Source: Argentina anserina
Taxonomy: Eukaryota; Streptophyta; Magnoliopsida; Rosales; Rosaceae
Assembly (NCBI RefSeq): GCF_933775445.1
Contig: NC_065878.1
Span: 9,807,395-9,871,394, forward strand
Direction: 5' to 3'
DNA: 64,000 bases
Shown here: one piece after another, positions 34,992 to 48,446 of the stretch
Position numbering within the stretch: the stretch's first letter is position 1
How the letters are laid out: every line of letters starts with the position of its first letter
Position numbers and translations under genes: made by a program
The notes under the pieces: model-generated
The model's database searches: none
The model's input: only the letters and a program-made list of their open reading frames with translations
Told to the model about the DNA's origin: nothing

Positions 34992-37900
34992 TGATGCTGA
35001 CTGCGTCGTTGACAACGCAGAGCTCCATTTACATTGGAAATGTACGGTTTTACCCCTTGCCCCCATCTTGGCCTGTTTTTTTTTCTCTTTAAACTTCGAA
35101 AAACATTGAAAAGAAAAAAGAAGAAGAAGAAGGGAATGTTCCCTGCACTGTATACTAATCGTTGCTTGTTACCACAGGACAGATATTTTTTGTTGTATAA
35201 TCTTGGCGTCTTATAATTTTAATACAGTGAGTAAATTGTTTCCACTTTTTCTTCTCCTTTTTAAAATTCACGATTTCTTTCTGTAATCTTTACACTTACA
35301 ACTTCATCGCTTTTATGTGCTCGTAATCGTTACATTTACAACTGTGTGTGTAGCTTTTATGTGCTAACAGATTTTGTTGGATTACAATGTACTTCTAATT
35401 TGCCTTCATTCACACAATTCCTAGCATGAATCTTGATAGGTATATTGAACTAGCTTTTCTCGATATCAAATTAGTCGATATCTGTATGGAGCTAGTTTAA
35501 CTGTGTCCATCTCGAAATTGTTGACTTAGTGTATCGATTTTAATATTGTCGAATGAAACATCATCGTAATTGAAATTTCGAAATTCGATGGGGACTAGCC
35601 GACTAGGAACCTTGAGGGATCAAGGTGATGCCTCTCTCCGCACTAAAAATGTGGGAGCCGGTGTGGGTGGGGTTGGTGATGAGTTGCGCTGGTGGGTCCG
35701 CGACGGCACTTCCGATGGCAATCCTGGCCATTAAACCACCACTACTGGCGGGACCGAAGGTGGAGCGATGGAACCCGCTGAGTCATCCACGCGTCTGTGT
35801 TTAAGTGAAGCTTGTGCGGGTGTTGAAACTTAATGTGGGTCTGGTTGCATAGGATTCTGACCTCATTTTTTAAAGAAGCTGGTGTAAACTGTAAAGTGTG
35901 TGGGACCCGAGTTTGGAATGGAGGGGGAGCTTCTTGTTTCTTTTTCACCTGACCAAATCTTACTTTACTAACGGTCATGGAAGAAGAGAGTCTTCGTCGG
36001 GATAAAAAGGTTTAACGGGGAAAAGGATGTTCAGACTTCCCATCTTGCTTGATCCGTCGAATTACTTCTCTACTTGGACTTTGGTGATCGAGTTGTCCAA
36101 TTACAATGGCCAGAATGCAAGATGTTGGTTCGATTTTTCAACCTTTTTCCCGCTGCTTGAGTGTGGATTACGTGTTGGTAAGATGGGTAATTTTGAGCCG
36201 AGTACTATATATATATATATATAATTTTTTTATTTTTTTATTTATGATTTGAAACCAAAACTTTGGAAAATTGTTTGATGTATGATTCAATAACTTTGTC
36301 ATAGTAGCTATCAAGTACGATATAAATTAACAATTATTGAAATTTACAATATATCTCGTACGCGTAACTATAAGAACAATTAGATTTAAAAGAAATCATA
36401 ATCTTATTTAAATTTGAAAGTAAAGTAAACATTGCATGTTTTGAATATTTTACACGGTCTGTTGCAAAATTGGATAGTACGGTCATTGTTCTTTTAGTTT
36501 GAAAGAAAGTCTTCAGTCCTTTTTAGATGTTCATTGGGTAACGCATATGATTTGTAGTCTTCTTTGTTTTGGGGACTTATGCGTTTCTTCTAATCATCAA
36601 AATTTTCAGAGAAATTTCTTAGTCATAGATGATTGATATAAGAAGTTTCAAACAATTGGTTGTATTAGATATTTCAACATAATAATAACTCAATTATTTT
36701 GATGAAACCGTAAAACCCGTTAAAACTAGAATTTGTAATGGTAAGGGTCAGAGTCATCTATGTAGTTTTTGTGGCAAATCCCGACCCTTGATAATTATTG
36801 TTGTAAAATCTGACACTCAAGACAAAAGACAAACTATTCTCTTCAGTTTCATAGACATAGACTTTTACACTGCGTGCGATGTATTTAAGCTTATTCACGT
36901 AATTATTTGTACCAATAATATAATTGTCACATGGCAGATCATTTCATACAAAAATGATGAAAAAAAGACTTTAGATGAAATAAGATGTGAAAGTTCTAAT
37001 TTCTTTTCCGTCATTTGGGGAATGAAATAACAAGCAACACATAAAAGAGACCAAATGACAGTGACAATAACAGATTCAATAATCACCTCAACCTCCTTCA
37101 ACTATAGTTTTTATGATATCTAATTCTATAACATAGAACTATAGTTTTTAATGCATATGCTAAAACTTAAAATTCATCCATGTGGTAGCTAGACTTACTT
37201 TTCCATGTGCCATAAAAATTACAATGAATTATACAAATTTGAAATCTTAATGCGCTTTTATCACAAATCATTAAAAATATCTGACATCTTACCTTCATTC
37301 TACCTGTCTTTATGTTCATCCTGGCTTCAATACTCTATCTAGCTATCTTTAAATGCACACCCCATATGAATCCCAAATCAAGTTTTCATAGTATTATGAC
37401 CACCTAAATATTTCAAGAAAATTCATTATTTTCTCAGTATGTCAGATTAATTTATGCAAATTGTATTAAACTTCAAACTTGATGTGGAATTACATCTGAT
37501 TATTTCTCTCGGCACATATTAGTCTCTACGCTTGAAAAGCTTTTGAGGAAAGGTTCTAATATAACTATCTTTGTATATATATGAATATATAATCAACCCT
37601 TATATCAAACTCCATCATTACTCCAATAACTTAATTTATTTCTTACAGTCAAAATTCCTGAACTTGTAAAATCTTACAGTTAAAATTCTTGTGCTTCATA
37701 TGGTTTTTTCTCTTCTCTATCTTTAAGCTCAATATGATAGAGGAGAGCCTACATAGTTATGACGCACCCACCATTCACTATAATACATGATAAAAGCTAT
37801 AGATTTTTTTTCCAATGAAAATGAAAATTCAGTACTCGTAATAAGTAAGCTCATGATTCATATACCATGAGCTAGCTAGCACCTCACAATAAATAAGTTC

Positions 37901-39049
37901 GCTAGAATTGGGACCCGTAGAAGTTTATGAACAAAGAAATGAAATTGCTACATGTAATTGTACATATACGATGGAGAAAACATAGGTAACTATAAAGTTA
38001 TTACAGTTCTGGCAGCCCATATCGTGGCTTTGAATTGATAGCTTTGCAGTTGCCATTCCCGACCTTTTGTAAGAGTTGGAACTTCCATGACTAGTTTCAG
38101 TTCTAATAGATTCCGTATCAGTGTGGACGGAATGCGGTTACTCTTGGAGAAAATTAGCTTTGATGCTAAGTTCTAATCGAGAAAATTCAATTCTAGAAGA
38201 GGATCTAGATCAAAAGAATAGTCACTAGGATTAAATTTGGTATCGCTCTAGCAGGGATACTGGAACTCACATTTTATATAGTCAGAGTTCCAAAACTGTA
38301 CGTAGTTAGTCTCTCATTCGCGCGCGCAACATTAATAGCTTTCAGATTCACTCGGTCCAATATTCTTAGCGGTAATCAGGTCTATTGAAGAATTGGAAGT
38401 TGATGTATTGGAATGAAGGGTACTCGGGGACCCTATACTGAATTTGGCTCTACGAAATTGCCAAGCAGATTAATAGGAAACACATGTTAGGTGAGATTTG
38501 GGTTCATATAAGGAAGACGAGACAAGTAAGGATGAACCCAAAGGGAAAGCTACTGGTATGTTTCATACGAGAGAGCAAGGAGAAACAAAGTACTGGAACG
38601 AACATGCATGCAGCGCCTATGTTTTCTTGGCAAAACTTGCGTCTCTGTTACTCAGGAGTTTGATGGTCATGAGTTTGTGAAGTTTTAGCCTCTCCAGCGT
38701 ATTACCCTAAATTAATTATTATGATTCTTATTGAGTTGCATTGTGCCGATATTGTCACAGCTTCATCTTCGATCTATTAGGATATGCATACGACCATCAA
38801 ATCAAACTCACTGTGAGTAAACTACCCTTTTCACCTTTTGTGCACTTAAAGTGCATTCATCTAGCTAGCTCATTGCGATCGCTTCCAATTTCTTTATCAA
38901 GCTTAGTAAAACAAACAAGGGAATAATTAATAGGATTAAAGATGAGAAAAATGATCACGAAACTTATATCTTTGTAACAATTGTTTCATCATTGTTTTCA
39001 CGTTTCTCTTGTTCCTTGAAATTTAAAAAATTGTCCAACATTAGACTAT

Positions 39050-39098
<49 letters not shown>
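34992..39098. other. 3' UTR then AT-rich intergenic DNA, no gene seen
   Basis: The first 250 bp or so are likely 3' UTR of the preceding gene. A more GC-rich patch lies at 35590-36000 without a recognisable protein. (AT)n runs occur at 36205-36222 and 39053-39098. Confidence 0.45.
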
Positions 39099-39100
<2 letters not shown>

Positions 39101-39592
39101 GTCACTATCCAGAGTGAAGTTTCACTCTGAAATTACAGAGTGAAGTTCCAATTTTGACACACTTTTCGGTCATTTTTTTTTCACCATTAGCGATTCAATA
39201 TTTAGGTATGTTATTCAAGATCATCTCTACAAAGTTTCATTCAATTTGACAATGGTTTGAGCTTTCAAAATTGAGATTTACACGAACGGTTCACGTTGAA
39301 CAGTTTTAATTCATTAATTGATTTAATCTAATTTCAATACCTTAACGATGTCCAAATTGGATGAAACTTTGTAGAGATGATCTTGAATAGCATACCTAAA
39401 TATTGAATCACTTATGGTGAAAAAAATGACCGAAAAGTGTGTCAAAATTGGAACTTCACTATGAAATTATGATCTTGAATATCATACCTAAATATTGAAT
39501 CACTTATACTGAAAAAATATGACCGAAAAGTGTGCCAAAATTGGAACTTCACTCTGAAACTTCAAAATGAATCTTCACTATGGATAGGGACT
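39099..39592. mobile_element. Foldback MITE inside a TA microsatellite
   Basis: The left end CCGTCACTATCCAGAGTGAAG pairs with the right end CTTCACTATGGATAGGGAC. The arms stay complementary for over 150 bp (for example CAATATTTAGGTATG with CATACCTAAATATTG). The right arm contains a 92-bp direct duplication (units beginning GATCTTGAAT at 39379 and 39471). Both sides are TA repeats, so a TA target cannot be separated from the microsatellite. No coding region. Confidence 0.75.
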
Positions 39593-39599
39593 ATATATA

Positions 39600-41690
39600 T
39601 ATATATGGCTATAATGGGGCAACTATGGATTTTAGTTGTAGTAAAACGTTCATAGGACACATGGTGTCCCTTCATATATGTTGTACACTACTTGTAACTA
39701 TAAAATATCACATTTAATATCGGATCTACGACTTCCAGAAACCCTTACGAACACGAAATTAAAGTATCTTTCTCTTAAATTTTTATTAGTCAACTATTAT
39801 CATGCTACAAATCTATGTCATATCCATTATCCTATAGCGTTAGACTAGTCATATGGATTGTAACATCTCTTTAGATTATAGTTAATTAGGAAGTAGACAG
39901 AGTTTGCAAACATTTATCAGACTATCACGGTCAACTTCCCACCATCACTCGATCTTTTTGTGCTTCTAGGATCCAAGTATATCTCACATCAAAGGTTTAA
40001 ATCTGATCGATCGGTCAAAAAATTCACTTGATCAAATATACATAAATACACCAGCTAGAGTACTAGCGCTGATATTATCTCAAACTTAATTAGCTATTAA
40101 TTTCAAGTCTAAGCATGCGCGTAGTAAACTTGCACAAATTCATTCACGCTACCTTAATAAAATTAGTCGAACAGAAAGAACAGAAAGACAATACGTAACT
40201 ATTCTAATTATAAATTTTGCTTGTCATATATCAGATGTACTCACATGATTCTTATTCGAATACATGATTTAAAAATATATAATCTTTTTTTTTGTGTTGT
40301 AAGAGTTTGCAAATCATTTAATTTTTGAGATAAAATTCTGGTCTTGCTTGTTCATTAATATCAGCGGCCTACAGTGTTGAACTCATATGGTCCACTTTCT
40401 CAGATAAGAAGGTATTAACTCTTTTTAGCTGATTATTTTGTCATTAATTCTAATAATTGTATATGATTGGTAACATACATTGGACCTAATTTGGTAAAGT
40501 CAATTGTCATTGTATCATATATAATCACAATTTAATCTGTCATATTGAGCAAGTAGACAAACAAGGGTAATGAGTTGACCATGAAATAAGCAGTACGTGT
40601 TTTTATAGAAATACCATTGTACGAATTATTGTTGCAGATATGAATTTATGCATGCATATACAAAATACAAGTATATAAGAATAGATTTCGGGGTATGCAT
40701 GCATGCCTGCATCATCTATCTCACTTATTAGGCAGGTGTGTTACTTTTCATAATCTTCGTCAATCGGATCCCGCTATTGATGTTTTGGCTAACCACGGAT
40801 CAGTAAGGGCAGCATAGTTTTATTTTACAAAAATACACAGAAAAAAACAATAGCTAGCCCTGACTTCAAGTTTGGTTTGGTGGGATATATATATACCCCA
40901 TTTATTTTTGTAATTGTGAATCGCTAGATTTTCATAATTTTATTTAATTAGTCAATTAGTTGAAATATTAACATGTACAGATGAGGTTTACAGTTCACTC
41001 TCAAATGTAAATATTTTTCTGGGGGAAGATTTATGTCACCACGCGTGTCGTAATTTTCAACTACATATATCGTTTATCACTATTAGATTTATGCGGTGTC
41101 AGAAAAAGGAAAAATTTCCTAACTCATGATTATTTTCCCACTAACATATATGATATCATTGTTGAAGACTCCAATCGATCCACATCAAGTGAAAAAAATT
41201 GGGATACAAGTTTCTTGCTAGCTAGGGCCTCAATCCCACTTACACAGTAGCAGACAACTTAATGTTGGTGACTTGCTGGAATTACTTGGGATTATGCCAA
41301 CTTTCCTAGGTCCCTCTCTTTATTGTGTCTCCAAGTATACATACAAGTACCAGTCCGTTGACCTTGAACTCCTAATATACATCAGAATTCAGTAACAATT
41401 TTATCAGAAGGGTACATGTACTATTTTTCTGTTTAACCACCCTTCCCTATATCGATCAATCTGCTTCGACGGTATATTGGATCGAATTCATTACAATTAA
41501 TAAGAAAATCAAATGCCCTGATTAAAGGCCGGTTTACAAAATCGTCTACTTTCCAAAGAGCACGTTCTACGCACGCTTATAAGTCTTCATGAAACACTGA
41601 GAAATCACATAGATAGCACAAGATCAACAAAGCAGATCATCGGACCCGAGCTGATTTACTAACTTAAACTTAGACCTCATTATTAAGACC
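39600..41690. other. AT-rich intergenic DNA, no gene seen
   Basis: No exon, RNA gene or clear transposon boundary found. Confidence 0.45.
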
Positions 41691-43575
41691 GCGGAGTCCC
41701 GCAAGCCCGATGGGTTTTTACCAGGCTTAGCGAGCGAAAAAACCCGCTTTCGTGGATAGAGGGCCGGGCTTAGATTAGAGGTGTGAAACCCGGCCCGGCC
41801 TGTGGGTCCGGCCCACCAAAATCCCGCAAGGCCCGACCCGCCAAAAGCCCGTAAGGCCCAGCCCGTAAAAGCCCGCCTAATAATAAAATATTATACATAC
41901 ATATTTTATTAGGTTTAGAATAAAACGATCGCATTATAATGCAGCTATATGAATGAAACTTCTCGGGATTAATCGACACTAGCCGATATGATCGGTATAT
42001 ATATTTACTGACCCTGTAAAAATTTCATCTAATTCGGACCTTATTTGACTGTCGGAATTTTCGGTAAACCGAAAAAAACACTAATATGGCATAAAGGAAG
42101 ACCTATTACCAAAATGCAAACACCAAAAGCCGTTTGTATATCTGAAATCACATATTTTTTGTCACCGATTTTGTGCGGTCGCACCAAGAAAACTCATTTG
42201 GAAAAGCTCCGGTCAATGAAGATTTTAATAAGTCAAAACACCTATTTTTTTATTGACCGTAAGTACGGACGGTCAAACAATGTCCAAAACGGACGAAATT
42301 TTTTACGGGTTCCCTAAATATATACTAGATCACATCTAATGTCTACTAATGTGTCATAACCTTTATATTAGGTTCAGAATAAAACTATCACATTATGAAG
42401 CGACTATATGAAAGAAACTTCTCAAGATTGATCGACACTATCCGATGTAATCGGTATATATATTTAGTGACCTTGTAAAAATTTCATCCAATTCGGATCG
42501 GTAAAATCAAAAACACCACTAATATGCCATAAGGGATGACTCATTACAAATATGCAAACGCTGAAAGCCGTTTTCATATCTGAAATCACCTAATTTTTGT
42601 TATCTATCGTCTGCGGTCTCACTGAACAAATTCATTTGGTAAAGCCTAATATGTCAAAACTCCTCTTTTTTAGTTGACTGTTGGTACGAACGGTCAAACC
42701 ATGTCCAAAACGAACGAAATTTTTATAGGTTCCCTAAATATATATACCAATCACATTTGCTTATGTAGAATGATCATATTTCGAACTGGAGTTGTCGATC
42801 GCCGAAGTGTCCACTAATGTATCATAACCTTTATATTATGTTTATAACAAAACTATCATATTATGAAGTGACTATATGAATGAAACTTCTCGGAATCGAT
42901 CGACACCATCCGATGTGATCGGTATATATATTTAGTGACCATTTTAAAATTTCATCCAATTCGGACCTCGTTTGACCGTCGAAATTTCCGGTAAACAAAA
43001 AACAACACTAATATGCCCTAAAGGGGGATCCATTACCAAGATACGAATGCAGAAAGCTGTTTACATATTTGAAATCACTTAATTTTTATCACCAATCGTG
43101 TGTGGTCGTAACGAATAAACCCATTGGTAAAGCCCTAGTTAATGAGGTTTTATTATGTCAAAACGCCTCTTTTTTGGTTGACCGTAAGTACGGACGGTCA
43201 AATCATGTTCCAAACGGATGAAATTTACAGGGTCCCTAAATATATATATCGATCACATCTATTGGTGTCGATCGACAATATTTCGAAACTAGAATTTATT
43301 TGTGATTTTTTTAAGAATGTTTTATAATAATTCTTTTATTGTTTCAAACCCTTAAATTAGAATATTATGTTTTTTTCTAATACAAGCCCGCAAGACCTTG
43401 TCCGGCCCGGCTCGGGTCGCAAAAGCCCGCAATACCCGCTTTGGATGGATGAGGTTGGATATTCATATTTGTGAAAATACCCGGCCTGTTACTTATTTAA
43501 ATATATTAAGACTTAGGCCCATTACTCATGGACCACGCCGGGTTCGGCCCGGCCAGCCCGAGCCCTACTTGAACT
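41690..43575. mobile_element. GCCCG-rich-ended hAT-like element(s) carrying a tandem array
   Basis: Both sides are crowded with GCCCG/CCCGGCCCGG words in opposite arrangement (41690-41880 and 43385-43575), a pattern typical of the subterminal repeats of some plant hAT elements. A candidate end pair is TAGAGGTGTGAAACCCGG on the left and TAGGGCTCGGGCTGG (reverse complement) on the right, but no flanking duplication was found. Two nested elements are possible. The interior is the three-unit array 41911-43300. No transposase. Confidence 0.5.
41911..43300. repeat. Three tandem units of about 460 bp
   Basis: Units start at 41911, 42370 and 42838 (periods 459 and 468). Each repeats, in order, AATAAAACNATC, GAATGAAACTTCTC, CGATNTGATCGGTATATATA, ATTTCATCYAATTCGGA, GTACGGACGGTCAAA and TTCCCTAAATATATA. 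Small indels distinguish the units. Confidence 0.88.
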
Positions 43576-43599
43576 CCTCCAATTATCTACACTAATGAA

Positions 43600-45127
43600 G
43601 CACCAGTACGTACAACAATAGGTGTAAATTTAATTTTATGATTTTATCCAAAACCACATGCAGAGAACAAAATGTTGGATCAAAAGATGACATGCACGCA
43701 TGCATGGTTCCACATAGGGCTGTCTAATGTAAAAACAATCTCTACAATTGTCTTAAGATTGTAAATTAGGATGAGAGATATTGCAAATATATAAATAGTC
43801 AATTAAATTATGACATAAATATAAATAAAAAAATAATTATGCGAGAACAAAAATTTAGGATTACGGGTGGAAATGATAACTCAACCAATACCAAACGAAT
43901 AGAAGGAAAAGTCGAGTCGTATGTGATACTATACTGTCCTTAAGACAATTATGCCGCCTCTACCGGTGCAAGGACTCAATGGCGCTAGTCTCCCAGGATA
44001 CAACGACTTGCAAATCCTTGAAACTGCACTTCTACAAGAATATCAACGAGCTGGAATGAACATTTTCTATCACCAGAAGACGAGACCAAATTTGAGAGAG
44101 AGATGAGTGTTAGAGAGATGTTCTCTGATTGAATCTATTTTCAATTTGTGTTTTTAAATGAAGGAATATGTCGCTATTTATAGAGAGAAAATCTGATCAC
44201 TAAATGAATTGTCATGAATTCAGAAATGAATTTCTTATCATAAGTTCTGACGGTTACGTAATGAATTTTCATACGTTACGACCGTTACAACAGTTACGTA
44301 ATGAATTTCCATACGTTACGACCGTTATCTCAATAAATTTATTTCGTACGTTACGACTGTTACACAATGAATTCAATGGTTACAAAATTCAATCTCATTA
44401 AATCTGTCATTACATAATTTAATCATATCAGAATCTGACGTTACAAAATCAAAGTTGTTAAGTCGTCACACATTCTAGAATTCAAATAGTTTTCACATTT
44501 ATAGTGACAATTTCTTATTCACACCATAACCAATTTAACCAGATAAATATATGTTTTGTAGGTCTTAATACCAGGTAATACAAGTTCATATTTATCATTA
44601 CAAATTTAAGTACGTCCACTCAAATTCCTTTAATTTAAATTAGTTCAGAATAAAAAGTGAAATTCATTATTTTTCAAACATCTAAGTCATCATTTATACG
44701 AGTAAGAACTAACAGAGAAGCATAGCATGCATCGTTACTGATTTATACATCAATGCAGTGTACTACTGATGTATACGTACATCAATGCAGCATTGAGAAA
44801 TTGGGTATTTACTATACAAGACTCGAGAAGAATACATCATTCAACCAATCAAGAAGCATCTATACGAACAGAAGATGCAACCACTAAGTACATGTTACTA
44901 TGTTAGGCCTCAATAGAAACATAACGCTTTGCAAGCAAAGTAAAGGTTTGCCCTTATTTGATCGCGCTTATATATGTCTCGAAATGGTTAACAATTCGAA
45001 CACTTGAGTTTTATGGATGAATTAAAGTTCACATGCATGACTGCCTGCATCTATCTTGAACTTGTAAAAGCATATGAGAGCCGCTATCAAGTTGATTACT
45101 AGATTCTTCTTTTGCCTAAGCAGTAGA
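43600..45127. other. Intergenic DNA with short repeats
   Basis: No gene is seen. Contains the CGTTACGACCGTTAC repeat patch at 44238-44370. Confidence 0.45.
44238..44370. repeat. Short tandem repeats built on TACGTTACGACCGTTAC
   Basis: Three to four degenerate units of about 45-50 bp: TACGTAATGAATTTYCATACG followed by TTACGACCGTTA. Confidence 0.65.
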
Positions 45128-46004
45128 TTACACTACAACAATGATACCATTTTTCGACCATGAATTTCCGACTAAAGCCTTTTTTGGTTAGTAATAATTG
45201 TATTTCCGACCAAAAACACTTATTCGTCAGAAATACAATTTGTGGTCGGATTTTATTTCTGACGAGCTGGCAATTCGTCGGAAATGTGGTTGGAAATAAA
45301 TAAACACGACCAAGTTCCCGTTTGGTTGGAAAGTTATCGGAAAAAAAAACAGTCATTTCCGATGATATTTTGTTTGGTCGGAAAGTCGTCAGAAAAAAAA
45401 ACATTTCTAATTAGACTCTGTTCCATCGGGATAGTCGTCAAAAAACTGCGTAGTTATTTCGTTGTGAATTATTATTTTTAATTTAATGAAAGATGGTAAC
45501 ATCACATAGTATAATTAATTAAAAAAATTATTTCAATAAACAAATAAAGAAAGAACTGTTTGGGATGATCCTATTAGACATATTTGATAGTTTTTTTAAA
45601 GGGGTTTAGAACCCAATCTCACTGGGAGACTCAACCCCACGCATGTTTATTTATTTATTATATTATTGAAATTATTATAAAAGAGGGGACATAATACCTA
45701 AACTCTATGAAAAAAACAATAACATAAAACAAGTAAAGGAGACTCCCAAGACACAAATTAACGGGAAGAAGATACAACTCAAATCATGGAGCACAACAGG
45801 AGGCATTCACGTTACAACGGACAGCAGTTCCAATCCCTAATGTTGCCATATTTTCCAGACGCTTTTGATATCGAGACTCCAACTTGCCAAACGGAGGGTA
45901 CTGTAGACGAAAATAATTAATTTATCATTCATATAAGAAAGAAAAACACACACATAACATATATTTGCGTAAATAAAAGTAAGACAGACTAAAACCACAA
46001 TACC

Positions 46005-46500
46005 TCACTCGTCATTATCTTCTTCCCCGGTACGGTTGGAATATATGCGTCTTGTGTGTGATTCTTCTTCTTGATAAGGTTCATCTTCATTATTTGGCAT
46101 TTCAAAAACATTTCTTGGTTTAGTCTCCACCACGACACTCCAATTATTGTTCTTTATTTCTTCAACATAATAAACCTGAGTTGCTTGGGATGCGAGCACA
46201 AATGGCTCTTCAGTGTTCAACCTACCATTGTTGTTAATACTTAGTATGCCGTAGTAGTCTTCCTTATAACCTTTTCCTTTGGTACTTGTGTCAAACCAAT
46301 CACACTGAAACAAGACAACTTTATTTTGATTCGTATACTATAGTTCCACAATGTCTGTAAGCCTTCCATACCAATCCACACAATTTATCTGGTCATCACC
46401 TTTGACCATAACACCACTATTTTGTGTTGTCAACGTCACATCATGATCTTTTGTATGGAACCTAAATCCATGGATATTGTAACCTTTAAAGCAAACACAA
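46005..46500 (-). pseudogene. CACTA transposase-associated DUF4216 fragment
   Basis: Minus-strand reading gives GFRFHTKDHDVTLTTQNSGV and then, after a stop near 46340, KVVLFQCDWFDTSTKGKG and FVLASQATQVYYVEEIKNNNW. This is the order of the DUF4216 domain found beside TNP2 in plant CACTA elements. The acidic tail ends in GEEDNDE. Broken and partial. Confidence 0.75.
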
Positions 46501-46632
46501 ATATGTAAGGTGAAGGATTGAAATTAGTTGATCATTGTACCCAAAGTAACATAACTACCACATAAGTTGGTGTCTATTCCATCATAACCATGTTTGCCTG
46601 TTTGGTACATACCCAAAGGTTGTAGACTTAAA

Positions 46633-46636
<4 letters not shown>

Positions 46637-46680
<44 letters not shown>
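46637..46680. repeat. (AT)n microsatellite inside the CACTA element
   Basis: About 22 AT units. Confidence 0.85.
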
Positions 46681-46684
<4 letters not shown>

Positions 46685-47780
46685 ACTATATTCAGCATGC
46701 ATTGTTGCCATTGTAGTCATTAACATAATTGTTTAGCAAGTCAATGTCCAACCCTTGGTATGTATTCTGTTATTATGGGTTAGATAAGCTTAAATAACCC
46801 TTATTATGAATTTTGTACTTATTATTATGGGTTTGTGTTGCAAGGTGCTTCTTCAAGTTCACTTCCAAATGGCACAATCATTTCACCTACTCATGGAGAT
46901 TCTGAAGAGGATTGTGCACCTTGATTAGGAGTCGATAGTTGTCGAACAACTTATCTATCTACTTATAGTTATCTAGAAATATCTACGAGGCAATGTAGCC
47001 TCTAAGTGACTAAACTTTTTGTTCTTGTTTTCTCATATCTCTTCACTATTTCTACTGTTATGGATGTTAAAGATGATGTCTTGCATTATTTGTACTAGTA
47101 AGGATGTTATGGATAATTTGTTATGAAAAAAATTTCGTTTGTTATCTTTATTGTGTATTTATTTTCTTCTTTACTTTGTTTAAAATATATTTATTTTAAT
47201 ATCTTAATTAAAATTAATTGTAATTGAAAATAAAAAATCCGTACGATCAATAAAGTTCCGACAACGACAGTCGATAAAACTGTGGTCGGAAATAATCAGT
47301 GGAAAAAAGAACTTCCGACGAACACACGGTCGGAAGTAAATGGTTAGAAATAAATATTCCGACAATGGTATGGTCGGAAATACTTCGTCGGAAATTATAT
47401 TATTCCCGACCATTTTCCGACGAGAGTTTTTTGGTCGAAAAGTGTGACATTTACGACGGAGTTTCTGACGGTAACTTTGGTCGTAAATGACTATTATTTA
47501 TGACCAAAATGGTCGGAAAAGAGCATTTGTGACCGGGGTAATACCGACCGAGCCCGATCAGATTTTTTTGGTCGGAAAGAGTATTAACGATCAAATGAGG
47601 GTTTTTTTCGACTATTTCCCGGGTCGGAAATCATGTTTTGTATTGTAGTGTTACTAGATCATTCCTTTTTTTGACTGGGCTAAAACTTATATGCATCTCA
47701 TATTAAGGATTAATTAGCTATTATAATGACAAGAAATTAAAAGAAAACTTTCTGGACTATAGCACAAGTACAATTGCACT

Positions 47781-48438
47781 TAGGGCTGTAAGTAGACTCG
47801 AGCCGCTCGTGTTCGGCTCGCTTTTAATCCGTTCAATTCGAGCTCGTAAAGTTAAACGAGCCGAGTTTGAGCTCAATATTTAGCCCGGTCTTAAAAATGA
47901 GCCGAGCTTGAACAAGTATTCGGCTCATTCGACTTGTTTATCTCGCGAGCTAGCTCGGATTTGTTAAAAACTCAACTCGTTTATTAATTAATTTTGACTT
48001 ATTAACTTTTATAGTATATATAAAGTATAATTTTTATATGAGAAATAATATTAAAAAAATAATATTAGTTCGAAAAAGTTAGAAGGTTTCTTTCAAGAAT
48101 AATTAGTTAAAAACCTCAAGATCTATAACGAGTTTGATTTGTTATTTTTAATTTATTACAAATAAAATGGATTTTGTGTGATGTAATGACATTATATTTT
48201 GAATTTTCTTTTTAATTCTAAATTTTAATTTCGTATTATTCAAGCCGTCTTGATTCGAGTTCGATCTCATCTAATAAAATGAGCTGGCCTGAACCAGCTC
48301 GACCTTTTTCAAGCCGAGCCCAGCTTGAACATGAAGAACAAAAATCAAATTTAGGCCCGGCTCAAACTTGATCGAATGAAAACGAGTCAAACATGAACAA
48401 CCTAGTATTCGGCTCGACTCGGCTCATTTACACCCGTA
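47781..48438. mobile_element. hAT-like non-autonomous element with perfect 8-bp TSD
   Basis: 658 bp flanked by ATTGCACT at 47773-47780 and 48439-48446. Ends TAGGGCTGTAAGTAGACTCGA and (reverse complement) TACGGGTGTAAATGAGCCGA form inverted repeats. Subterminal GAGCCGAG/CTCGGCTC words are abundant. The centre is AT-rich with no transposase. It sits only 120 bp from the CACTA element. Confidence 0.88.
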
Positions 48439-48446
48439 ATTGCACT

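Larger units (their letters stand above)
45131..47650 (-). mobile_element. CACTA (En/Spm-like) transposon, decayed
   Basis: Begins CACTACAACAATGATACC and ends TTTGTATTGTAGTG, with a 3-bp duplication TTA on both sides (45128-45130, 47651-47653). Subterminal regions (45140-45440, 47240-47640) hold many copies of TTTCCGACC/GGTCGGAAA in both orientations, the hallmark binding-site arrays of CACTA elements. Internally, minus-strand DNA at about 46005-46500 encodes a DUF4216-type segment of the TNP2-family transposase (TQNSGVMVKGDD, CDWFDTS, EPFVLASQATQVYYVEE) with an in-frame stop. A (TA)n run lies at 46637-46680. The 2.5-kb size is too short for a complete autonomous element. Confidence 0.9.
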
